Source of the DNA: Wurfbainia villosa
Lineage: Eukaryota; Streptophyta; Magnoliopsida; Zingiberales; Zingiberaceae
Direction: 5' to 3'
Assembly: GCA_025175895.1 (NCBI GenBank)
Contig: CM045990.1
Coordinates: forward strand, 1,364,001 to 1,428,000
DNA length: 64,000 bases
Position numbers and translations under genes: made by a program. The notes under the pieces were generated by a model. The model saw only the letters and a list, made by a program, of their open reading frames with translations. It searched no databases and was not told the DNA's origin. Positions 1-9,735 of the stretch are shown here, one piece after another. Each line of letters starts with the position of its first letter. The first letter of the stretch is position 1.

Positions 1-1536
1 TTTTGGTTGACCAAGACTCCCCGTGGGATAGGGAGTGTTGCAAGGATACGTATATGGAGATATGCATCATTACATTTGTATGTATGCTGTTGACTGGGGT
101 CTCCCTTGTGGTTGAGATGGGTCGTTAGTCATCTTGCCTCCCCGGCCACTCGGGGTAGTGGTAGCAGGGTTGAGGGCAGAGCATTGGATGTGTTGCGCTC
201 GACTACTATAGACGGTGGTAGCTGGAGATGCGTACCTGGCCAATGTGCAGAGTGGTGTTAGCACTCACCCACTATAGACAATGGTTGTGTGACGTGCAGT
301 TGTCCTGTGTGCGAAGCTCATCTACTCATGGGTAGTGATGGAGCGGCCTGCAGTAGGGACCCCGTGGAGTAGTTAGCTCTTTATGCTTATATGATACTCA
401 TTCATACTACCCAACTCGGCTACTCGAGAGTAGTGGTAGCTAGAGTCGGGCTAGTCGTCATGCCGTGCCACCCGGGCTATACTGGGGTCGTGGTTGGATG
501 GGTCTGCAGACATGGCCATGCATATGCATTGCTGATATATATGTATGCATGTATTTGATATATGTTTTACATATGCCTGTGAGATGCTGCATTTGATTGA
601 GCTATGATTGCTGCATATGTTTGTACATCATGATACATTCCATTTGCATATTATATACTGCTATGTGTTGAGCATGATATATGTGTTGGTCTAGACTGTT
701 GTATGCATTTGATTAGCATCATGTCATAGTGTAGTATGGACCGGGTTGTTATTACATATGATTATATACTGTTCGTATGTCTGAGTGTTGGTCAGGTATG
801 AGATTAACATTGTATGTTATATGAGTTATGTTATTGTATACCTATTTAGGATGATATAGCTTATGGTGTTGCAGACCATCAGGTATGTTAGTACATTACT
901 TCATATTCAGTTGATCAGTTTAGTATATGCATTGAGTATGTCTATACTGGTGGCTAGTTATCACAGTTATGACTGTATATCTATTGGACATTTCTGTATA
1001 CCTGTAGATTATCACATGTATACTTGTAGATCTTTATATCCCTATATGTTGTTCATGCACTTTCTATATATTACCCCTGAGTTTATACTCACCACCCCGG
1101 ACCCTGGGTTTTCTGTCGCCCAGGTAACAGGTAGAAGACTCCTTGGATGTTCGGAGCTCCGCCAGCTGATCCCATCTCACACCAAATGGTTGGATAGTAT
1201 TTCCATATCGATGTTGTATTCTTATGGATTGATGTTTTTGGGATTTCTCCTGCATCATTTCCGTATTTATGGTATACGGATGTGTTGTATGTATTTGGCC
1301 TTCGATGTGGTTTCTATTATGATTCTTGTTGTGTCAAGTCACTCAGGAGTGTATAGTTGAGTCGTTTGTATCTTTATTATTTGTCAGTATCTTCCGCTGT
1401 ATTTTATTGATTTATATCCATGTATATGTCATGTGATTGTGGCCGAAAGGCTTTATGTATATCAAGGAATTGTATCACGTACAGGGGAGATACTGTTCGA
1501 TTATTTTCGGCTCAACATACTCTCGGGGCATGACAG
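1..1536 (+). repeat. 3' part of a gypsy LTR, diverged relative of the LTRs of element G
   Basis: The stretch runs parallel to about 23514-25015 and 30770-32287. It shares the opening 'ttgaccaagactcccc', the stem-loop cluster near 140-460, the segment around 530-600 rich in tatatatgtatgcatg, and the ending 'ctctcggggc(a/g)tgaca'. It ends at 1536 in TGACA. No primer-binding site follows, so this is the outer end of a 3' LTR or of a solo LTR; its start lies outside the window. Many substitutions separate it from G's LTRs, so it is an older or different subfamily. The 165-residue open frame at 863-1360 overlaps conserved LTR sequence and is not a gene. Confidence 0.85.
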
Positions 1537-2161
1537 AAGAGCTTGGTGCATCCAAGGGACGAGAAGTAGGGAGGAAGACTGCATAAGGTAAGTTGTGAGA
1601 CGAGTTGAGTTAACTATATTTTGGAAGACCATAGAAACTTAATTTAGGCAGACTCAGTCGTAGTTGCCTTGAGTTAGAGTTTCAGACGAGAAGAATTGGG
1701 TTCTAGGCGATTGAAACTCCAAACGACCATATGCAATTGAACCCCTTATGCATATAATATTATCTATGTTTAACAGGTTTGCGATCTAAGGTATTTGCAT
1801 ATGCAAGCTACTGAAAGGATTCTATACAACTAGAAGCATGCACAGATTAGAGATCAGAGCAAGCAGATTGTGATTCGAGAAGATCACTAGTCCAAGCGCC
1901 TATAATCATACCACATCAGCAAAAGATAGACATATTCATGGATAAAAGTAGATGCCATGTCAACCATATTTAGGTGCTCAAAAGGCTTTCAATGCCCGAA
2001 ACAGTGTCATGTCAACTTAATAGTTATATCAAGGAGACACTTTAAAAGAACCCCTAAAATTGGAAGTCTAAACACAATACACTTGAATTATATTTGTAAT
2101 ATTATTTTTATTTGTTTTAAAGTCATCTCCTTGTATCTAATTGATTTAAAAGAGGTTTCCC
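1537..2161. other. Unassigned flank, possibly a fragment of another LTR
   Basis: About 625 bases with no open frame worth reporting and no match to other parts of the window that I can see. Its start (cttggtgcatccaagggacg) and the phrase 'aggcgattgaaactcc' resemble the style of element C's LTR, so it may be a decayed U3 fragment into which the preceding gypsy element inserted. This is a weak inference. Confidence 0.4.
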
Positions 2162-3339
2162 TATTGGTGCAAGGGCAACAGATAATTTCCTCTTGTTTTG
2201 ATAATGGCAAAGGTTCAAAGTTAAGTTAAGTTAAGTTGTGCTTGTATATGTCGTGTTAAGTGTGCAGGACTTGAATAGTTTTAGCAAAGATCGAAGATAC
2301 CCAGAGAGTCTCGGTGGATTAGCGGAGTCTGGACATCGGAGAAAGCCGAGGTGGTCTTAGGATCGAGAGCTAAGCAAGCAAATCCAAATGGGAAGAGGTA
2401 AGCAAGGTAAGAATCTTGTGTGTGGAATGGTAAGGTCACGTCCTTGATATGAGGACAACCTTAGGCATCGGTCTGACTAAGGATTCTGAGGGAATGCAAA
2501 AGTCAAGATCGGATAGTTGAAGACTATTATTACTACTCTATGTACTCTATTGCATTATTGTTCTAACTCTGTGATACAGGAAATTAGCTTGTGTCGATTA
2601 ACCAGAACAATCTAGATGACCGAATGGACTCCAGTCAACTGGAAGGAAAGCCAGTCGACTAGACCAGGTCTAATTTACTGGGATAAGAGAAAATTATATC
2701 AACACTCGAAGCAGGATCAAGGTTGAGCCAGATAAAGCCACGTCTGCTCCCAGGCGATTGGACCAGGTCCAGGCGCCTGGAACCCGATAAATTTTGTTCG
2801 TATCAGATTAGATCTGGATGAAGCTGGAGTCACTTGGATCGGGTTCAGGCGACTAGAAAAGTCTATAAAGTGGTTTCAGATAGAAACCCTAGATATATAT
2901 TTTTTCAAGTGCTTGTGCTGTCAACTACTGTGTTCATCGATCATTCTTTATGCTACAGATCAACTACTCTGACTACACACCTTAGTTACTTCATCTTGTG
3001 TTGGTATTGCTAAAGCTTAGTTTTATTATTTCCATTTGTACTTAAACTCTATAAGGAGCTGTAAGGTTGTTACCACCCTCTTAATATTTTGTAAAAGTGA
3101 GTCTCTTACCTCCAATGAGGAAGAGATATTTAGTGATTATCCATCGATAGCGATCTCGGATCATTGAGCTTTGGATTAGCAGTCTTTCGACTGTGAACCA
3201 AGTAAAATTACTTTGTCCTTGGTTTATGTCTTTTATATTTTCTACTGCATTTTATTTTGTGATTACGTGTTTTATCGAATGAAGAAAAAGAAAAGTTTCA
3301 CGCTATTCACCCCCCCTCTAGCATGTTTTCGATCCAATA
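2162..3339 (+). repeat. 5' LTR of element C
   Basis: The LTR begins TATTGGTGC and ends CCAATA directly before the primer-binding site. These look like TGTTGG...CCAACA ends carrying one transition each. The U5 end holds the phrase GCTATTCACCCCCCCTCTAGC-like, shared with families A and B. U3 contains palindrome-type boxes (CCAGTCAACTGG, CCAGTCGACT, CCAGGCGCCTGG) between 2630 and 2790 and a TATA box at 2864. A short TTAAG tandem run lies at 2220-2236. Confidence 0.75.
2864..2870 (+). promoter_or_regulatory. TATA box of LTR C
   Basis: TATAAAG lies about 75-230 bases downstream of the palindromic boxes and about 470 bases before the LTR end, the arrangement expected of a U3/R promoter. Confidence 0.55.
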
Positions 3340-3341
3340 AT

Positions 3342-3354
3342 TGGTATCATAGTG
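3342..3354 (+). promoter_or_regulatory. Primer-binding site of element C
   Basis: TGGTATCATAGTG starts two bases after the LTR end. It matches the initiator tRNA-Met complement TGGTATCAGAGC with one internal change. Confidence 0.75.
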
Positions 3355-3504
3355 GGGTCGCTCAAATTCAGTGCAACCACCGGTTGAGAAATTTTTATTT
3401 TCCTTTTCTTTTCATTTGTTTATTTTTTTTCTGCACTACTAATCCAAGACCAAGTCTTGGCATATTTTTTTTCTTGATTTTATATTACTTGTGAGGTTAT
3501 CTAA

Positions 3505-5129
3505 ATGACCCATCAAGAAGGCTATAACACCATCCGACCTTCGTTCTTATGTGGAGATGACTTCCGTTATTAGAAAGGTTGGATGGAGTGCTTCTTGAAG
3601 ATGCAAGTCGACATGTGGATTGTCATCCAAATGGGTTTCGACTTATCAACCAATGATCATGGAGAGATCCTGGAATGTGACAAATGGACAAACGCGATGA
3701 AATGCCAAATCGAAGCAGATGCAAAAGCCACCTAGATTCTATAGTGTGGCTTATCCAAAGAGGAACTCAACTGCATCGACCCATTTATTAGTGCCAAAAA
3801 CCTTTGGGGCAAGCTCACGAAACTCCATGAAGAAATCTCAGACACTAAGGTATGTAAGAGGGATCTTTTACTCAATAAATTATTTAATTTAAAAATGTAG
3901 GACAATGAGATGGCAAGCCAACTCCATGCTCAGATCCAAGACCTCTTGAACAATTTTCACTCCATCGGGCAAAAGGTAGAAAATCGAGATATCATAAGGT
4001 ATACTCTAAAAGCCTTCTCAAAGACCATTTTGTGGGCATCCATGTTTAATGATTGCAAGTTATCCAAGGACTTATCCAAAATTAGGATAGATGAATTGTT
4101 TTCCGAATTCGAATTACATGAGCAGTCTAATTTGGCCTTGGTCGAGAAAAGTATTATCTTGTTTGCAGGTTAAAAGAAGGGAAAAGGCAAGCCTCCTACC
4201 AAATATGATGAATCCGAATCGAAGTTAGACAAAGAAATGGAAACGAAACTTGTCAACCTAGTTCGGAAATTGATCAAGAGAAGAAGGTGAACAACTAAGT
4301 CAACTAAAGAGAAGAAGTCCGACTCGAGTCAAAATGCGAAATCCAAACAAGACTATAATGCTATGAGTATAACAAGAAGGGGCATTTCATATCCAATTGC
4401 CCGAATCTAAAGACCAAGCAAAGACAATCCAAGAAGGTACTCAAAGCTATGTGGGAAGAGTCATCGGACGAAGAAGAACAAGATCAAGTCATTAATCTAG
4501 TTCTCATGGCAAGACCATCCAAGTCCGAATCCGAACCCAACCATAATTCTGTGCTCGAATTGGAACCTGAATCAAATTTCGAGTCCGAGTCAAGCCACGA
4601 ATCCATATTCAGTTCAGAAGGTTCAATTAAGGTATGTCACTCTTTAATTAAAAATTTATATGTCACAATAAAATATTTAAATAAAAAACTAGCTAAGTCC
4701 GAATCCAAGGTCGAGTCTTTACTTAAGGAAATTAAAATCCTTAAGAAAAAGGCTAGCCTAACCTCTTCAACTAGTCATGTTCAAGAGGGAAACTCAACTC
4801 GAGTCAAAAAACTTGAGGAAGAGAATTCTCTATTGAAAGGACATGTTCAAGGACTTAGGAAAATGTTGGAAAGGTTCACATTAGGCTCCAAGAGTGTTGA
4901 CCTAATACTTGGATCTCAAAGAGTTGTGTACAACAAGATCCGACTTAGATTTAAAGCTAAGTTAAATAATAGATCATTTCTTTTGCTTGTAAACCGTAAT
5001 CGTAAAAGAACCCAAGCATGGGTCCCTAAGTCAAGTCTAAAAATACAATTAGGTTCAACCGAGTATTGGGTTCCCAAGGATCAAATCTTCTTTGTGGATA
5101 GACTATACCAAAGCAATGATCTAGGGTGA
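3505..5129 (+). pseudogene. gag of element C (broken)
   Basis: The frame can be followed from an ATG at 3505 through several stops and shifts. The N-terminal part reads like copia gag (PPSFLCGDD-type start, then a UBN2-like segment in the open stretch 3910-4173 with LWASMFNDCKLSKDL). The second open stretch, 4449-5129 (226 residues), is acidic and serine-rich, then forms a coiled coil (LEEENSLLKGHVQGL). It ends with LILGSQRV, WVPKSSL and YWVPKDQI, the C-terminal hallmarks also seen in gag of elements A and B. The zinc knuckle between the two stretches (around 4360-4400) is damaged. As a whole it encodes a capsid-like structural protein, not an enzyme, and cannot be translated in one piece now. 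Confidence 0.75.
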
Positions 5130-6359
5130 ATCAATACTAAATGTGTATGCATAATTATATGAAACATTTGATTGATTTAGTTTTTAGTTTATTTTACATG
5201 CTTAGTTTAACTTAATGTAGAATGGATAGATAGGAAATGATTAATTAATCTTGATAATATAGTATCAGGATGTGGTGAGATGATGTGCATTAGGGAAACT
5301 AAGTCAAGTGTATTCAGGTTGGATAAGGAGTATCTGGCTTGGTGCACTTAGCTAAGTGGAACTGACTGAAGCTACCTCATCACATCCTAAACTAGTTAGA
5401 CTAGGGCTTGACTCTAAGTAAGTTAAGTGTATAATTTTCTAAGCTGGCATTGTCTAAAGAAGTGGTCATCGTTTAGATTAAAAAAGGCCTCTGTGCCTTG
5501 CCACGACCTAGAAGCTATCTTTCGAAATGTACACTTAGGTAACTAAAGGTTAAACCTAAATCTAACCCAAGGTTAATTAATTTTCAAAACATTAAAATTA
5601 ACTAAGTAAAATTGATGGTCATCTCACAAATAAATATAGGAATAACTTTATTGATCACATAGAAAGGGTGAGATGATTCATAGGGCAAAGTTGGCTCTCA
5701 TGTTTTTACGGGCACTTAGAAGCTATCTAGGCGCCTCAATAAGTTCCTGTGCTAAGTAGGTAACCAGGCTAGGTCCAGTGGCCTGAGTGTCGTGCATTTA
5801 TTAATGGTAGTAAAAATTATATCTCCACCTTCAGACGATTAAAGATCTGACATGGTCAAATTGATGGAACGTATTAGGTGCCCGAAACCTTTCCAGGCAC
5901 CTGGAACACCTCTATAAGAATGGGACCAGATAGATCCCTCCAGGAACTTGTTCCTATTCCAAAACCTTTCAAAAAATTTTCCTTCAAACCGTAAGTAATC
6001 CGATCTTGCCACAATGCCTAGATAATAGTTTAACCTTAACTTGTAAATTTTTTTTTTTAATATGTGTTTTTATTTAAATATTATAGGACTAAGAGATGAC
6101 ATACTGAGGCTGGCCCCTTTAGTATTCTTGGTTCTGATAGTCGATTTCCTACTAAAGAACTTAGACTTTGGTTTTCATCTATTACTTTCATACCCATGGC
6201 TACTAGATACCTTAGTTGATCATTCTTTGTTAGGACATGTCTACCTACTATAGAGGTTATTGACCACTACAGTTTAGGTAACCTAGTTTATTATACTAGC
6301 TCAATTAACATCGGGTTATGTGTTGAGTTGCACAATAACTTGGATAAATTAGATGTTCT
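5130..6359. other. Noncoding stretch after gag of element C
   Basis: About 1.2 kb, AT-rich up to 5690. From 5700 to 5960 it carries GGCGCCT and CCAGGCACCTGG boxes and a TATA-like CTCTATAAG near 5910, the same box-plus-TATA layout as an LTR promoter. A 63-codon frame at 6062-6253 has no recognisable product. It could be C's spacer plus a fragment of another LTR; I cannot place the join. Confidence 0.4.
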
Positions 6360-7083
6360 TGTTGGTACAATCGGCTCAGGTCATAATTGACCAGACTCGA
6401 GTTTAACTTGAGTAGTATTTTGATGTTCGACAAAACGATTAACAATGTGATTGTCATGGGAAGCCCAAGAATGCTCTTGGCATTTGAGAAGTCCAAGTCA
6501 TGTGTACTTGGTAGAGAAAGTCCAAGTCATGAGTACTTGACAATTGGAAAGTCCGAGTCATGGGTACTTGGCAATTGGAAAGTCCAAGCATGGGTCTTGG
6601 CATGGAAAGTCCAAGCATGGGTCTTGGCAATGGTAAAGTTCAAGTCATGGGTACTTGGCAAGGAAAGTCCAAAGGTATAATCTTGGCGGCATAAATCCAT
6701 GCTGTAGTCTTGGCAGCATAAAGTCCAAGTGAACTTTGGCGGTGAAAGTCCAAGTATGGATACTTGACATTTGGGAAGTCCAAGGGTGTGAAATTGGCAG
6801 TGTAAAGTCCAAGTTGTAGTCTTAGGGGCATAAGTCCAATGTTTGGTAGCGTAAAGGTCAAGTGTTTGTCTTGGCAGCATAAGTCCAAATGTACCTTGGC
6901 AAAGTAGACCCGGTTAGCATGACAAAAATCGATGGAAGCACCTGAAGGCTAGCGTATGGATGAACAAGTCATGGATGACTTGGAGGGATCCGATAGGCGT
7001 GAGGCTGTTGGAGATGGATAGAAGGCTTAGGTCTAGGCTAAGGGTGGTCTATCAAATATGAGGGGATCATACTTGGGTTAAAC
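6360..7083 (+). mobile_element. Element E1: left part of its 5' LTR (family B)
   Basis: It begins TGTTGGTACAATCGG, as family B LTRs do, and carries the CCAAG/CTTGG hairpin array (about 6466-6900). It stops at 7083, where B1 inserted; the target duplication TAAAC is 7079-7083. The LTR resumes at 46799. Unlike the other B LTRs it lacks the second copy of the LTR start near position 100. Confidence 0.85.
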
Positions 7084-7247
7084 CGTTGGTGCAATAGACC
7101 CAAGTCACGATTGACCAGACTCGAGTTTGACTCGAGTAGTGTTTTGATGTTTGACATTGATGTCTGACAATGTGTTGGGGAGATTGTTGGTGCAATCGAC
7201 CCATGTCATGATTTTGATGTTTGATGATGGTTTGACCATTGTCATGG

Positions 7248-7600
7248 GAGAAGTCCAAGTCTTGTGTACTTGGCATGGAAAGTCCAACATGGGTTGGCAA
7301 GGAAAGTCCAAGCATGGGTCTTGGCAAGGGAAAGTCCAAGCTTGAGTCTTGACATTTGGAAAGTCCAACATTAAGTTGTCATGGAAAGTCCAAGGGTGTA
7401 GTCTTGGCCACGTAAGTACAAGGGTGTAGTTTTGGCGGCGAAAGTCTAAGTCATGAGTACTTGGCAATTGAGAAGTCCAAGGGGTGATATTGGCGGCGTA
7501 AAGTCCAAGGGTGGAGTCTTGGTAGCATAAGTCCAATGGTTGGCGACGTAAAGTCGAAGCGGAGTCTTGGCAGCGTAAGTCCAATGTGCCTTGGCGGTGT
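7248..7600 (+). repeat. Tandem array of CCAAG...CTTGG hairpin units
   Basis: Units of about 25-40 bases repeat the phrase GAAAGTCCAAGCATGGGTCTTGGCA with variants. Each typical unit contains the inverted pair CCAAG/CTTGG around a 6-9 base loop. Sister arrays lie at 6466-6900, 45332-45680 and 51305-51610 (plus strand) and at 37035-37300 and 42110-42395 (minus strand). They sit in U3 upstream of the palindrome array. Length and unit order differ between copies. Confidence 0.85.
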
Positions 7601-7799
7601 AGACCATATTAGCATGATAATAGATGATGGAAGCACCTGAAGGCTAGTGTATGGATGAACAAGTCATGGATGACTTAGAGGGATCCGATAGGCGTGAGGC
7701 TGACGGAGGTGGCTAGAAGGCTTAGGTCTAGGCTATGGGTGGTCTGTCAAGTATAAGGGCATCATACTTGGCATTAAATCTCATGGTTGAGGTTTGTTA

Positions 7800-8180
7800 G
7801 TCGACTGGTCAAGTGTTTTGACACTTGACAGCCGAGTCGACACTCAACAGTCGACTGGGATTATGACCAGTTGATTGTTGTGAGTCGATTGTGATTCGAC
7901 TGCGGGAAAATGGCCTAGCAGTCAACTGCTAGCATTGGGCAGTCGACTGATGGCCTGATCAGTCGACGGCCATGGATGGTAGTCAACTAATGGTTCGGTC
8001 GCAAGCACAGAACGCTCCGTAGTCGACTGAGCAGTCGGCTACGGGCGTTGGCAGTCAACTGCCAATGTTGGCAATCGACTGATGAGAGTTCTGTTGGAAC
8101 TTTTCTAACATGGATCGAGTCGTTGTCTCACAACAATAGTGTTGGCAGTCGACTGGGGCATTATGGCAGTCAATTGCCAG
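7800..8180. repeat. CAGTCGACTG palindrome array in U3
   Basis: About a dozen copies of the 10-base palindrome CAGTCGACTG or one-step variants (CAGTCAACTG, CAGTCGATTG, TAGTCGACTG) at irregular spacing, ending about 30 bases before the TATA box. Equivalent arrays: 45870-46275, 46813-47215, 51800-52150, 36500-36820, 41570-41920 and 19875-20165. A few copies also lie in internal spacers (16665-16700, 38095-38165, 44445-44520). Confidence 0.9.
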
Positions 8181-8205
8181 GCGCGAAAACAACCTGAGTG
8201 CAGGT

Positions 8206-8212
8206 TATAAAG
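8206..8212 (+). promoter_or_regulatory. TATA box of B1 5' LTR
   Basis: TATAAAG follows the palindrome array directly. The same box is found at 46301 (B1 3' LTR), about 47240 (E1), and on the minus strand at 36467-36473 and 41538-41544 (B2). In B3 the matching place reads CTTTAAATGG, so its promoter may be weakened. Confidence 0.65.
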
Positions 8213-8704
8213 GCAGATTGAAGGGGAGGTTTTTGCAGCGATTTCTTGGACGTTTTGAGGTGATTTGCTGGTGCAAATTAGGGTCTTCAAGCATGGTTCA
8301 AGCAATCAACAAGCAAGCATTCAAAAGAGCATTTGTAAAGTTTTCTTTACATAGATTGTTGTATTCATTTTGTATTTGCTTGTTTACTTCTTGTATTACT
8401 TTTGTAATCTTTGTACGAGGTTTCTCTGCCTCCGAATTGTGACCGAGAAGGAGTTTATTGGATTAGTGGTGTGTGTTTGCATCACTAGGGTTCTTACGAG
8501 CCCAACCCGTGGAGTAGGAACCTTGAGGTTCCGAACCATGTTATATCATCGTGTTGTGATTGTGCTTGTTCTCTTATTGTATTTATTTCATTATTATATA
8601 TTCCGCTGCATATAACAACATTGTATAGCAAGCACAATCAAATTCCATCATTCGACGACAAAATGCTATTCACCCCCTCTAGCGGGCGCACATGTCCTAA
8701 CAAG

Positions 8705-8716
8705 TGGTATCAGATC
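8705..8716 (+). promoter_or_regulatory. Primer-binding site of B1
   Basis: TGGTATCAGATC begins two bases after the LTR end. It is complementary to the 3' end of initiator tRNA-Met except for one late mismatch. Confidence 0.8.
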
Positions 8717-8769
8717 TTAGAGCTCTTCTACGAACTAACACTCGGGAGCAAAACAGCTAGAGGAAGAAG

Positions 8770-9735
8770 ATGGAATTCGAAGAAAACTAGGATGAGATAT
8801 CAACACGCCAGTCCCGTATATGCTTTATGGACGAGAAGACTTTAATTCATGGAAGGGAAGAATTGAAGACTTCATCATGATGAGGGACCTTGAAGAATGG
8901 TCTATCTTGATGGAAGGGTTCAATTATCCAAGAGGGCCAAAGGGAGGTTTCCTCAAGATGAAAAGATGGACCGAGGAACAACTCCAAAGGTTTGAGAAAA
9001 ATAAGAAGGTAATGAAATTTTTGATTGATTTAATACCTAACAATATTTTGTCTAGTTTAGTGGACTACATGGATGCCAAGGAGCTATGGAGCAAAGTGGC
9101 AAGATTCCATGAGAACCCACATTCGGCTCAAGAAGAGGAGGAGGCCGAAGAAGAAAGCTCTTCCTCACAAGAAAGTGAGGATTCGAAAGTTGATAGGGAA
9201 TCAACATCCGGATCGGAATCAATGGAAGAGGTAGAAGTAGAAGAAGTCTCCACCTTTATGATTGAGGGGGAGGAGATTAGATCATCTACACCGGAGAAAC
9301 CTCAAGAAGAACCATCTACCTCTGGTCGAGAGGAAGAGGAAGCTTGGGACTCCCCTACCATGGAAGGTAATTCAAGCAATTGAATTAATATTAAAAATTA
9401 TATCATATGCTTTGAGTGTAGGGAAGTAGAAAATTACAAGAGTAAATGTCCTAAAAGAGTCAAGAAAAGTCAACCAGTGCCAAGAGTTCAAAAAAGACCA
9501 ATGAAGTCGGGGTCCCCACTAAGAAAAGCAATGAGCACATGGTGTACTTCAAATGCAACCAAAAGGGGCATTATATGAGTCAATGCCCTAGGAGGAGGAA
9601 GAAGACTCAAGAGAGAGCATCACATGTAGGAGGAGCCTCTAAGGTAAACCCTAAGGTATATTTATATAATGCTCATTCTTTAAGTTATAGGCAAAAGCAT
9701 GCTAGAAGTAATCTTGCAATTATTCATGAAAGACA
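8770..9735 (+). pseudogene. gag of B1, N-terminal part (broken)
   Basis: ATG at 8770 opens MEFEEN, then a stop and a frame change by about 8830. The long open frame from 8820 (187 residues) keeps the family signature (SILMEGFNYPRG, KRWTEEQLQ, MDAKELWSK) and an acidic Ser/Glu-rich tail. After a stop at 9384, two zinc knuckles follow in other frames. The first has lost its histidine (ECREVENYKSKC) and the second its first cysteine (YFKCNQKGHYMSQC). The frame is cut at 9735 by element D and resumes at 42620. It would encode a capsid/nucleocapsid-like protein; this copy is dead. Confidence 0.85.

Larger units (their letters stand above)
2162..6359 (+). mobile_element. Element C: decayed gag-only copia (SIRE-like) retrotransposon
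   Basis: An LTR at 2162-3339 is followed by a primer-binding site and a broken gag reading frame to 5129, all on the plus strand. No protease, integrase or reverse transcriptase motif appears after gag. No matching 3' LTR is visible before the LTR of E1 begins at 6360, so the right boundary is uncertain and the element may be truncated. Confidence 0.65.
7084..8702 (+). repeat. 5' LTR of B1
   Basis: It starts CGTTGGTGCAATAG and ends CCTAACA. Modules in order: LTR start; a second LTR start preceded by GGGGAGAT at 7185; the hairpin array 7248-7600; the CAGTCGACTG palindrome array 7800-8180; a TATA box at 8206; a transcribed part; and the U5 end CACCCCCTCTAGCGGGCG. Its partner at 45166-46793 keeps the same order. 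Confidence 0.9.

Noticed and set aside
7800..8180. CRISPR-like look of the repeated CAGTCGACTG boxes
   Set aside because: Boxes are only 10 bases, spacing is irregular, the boxes vary, and they lie inside plant LTRs; no cas genes exist here.
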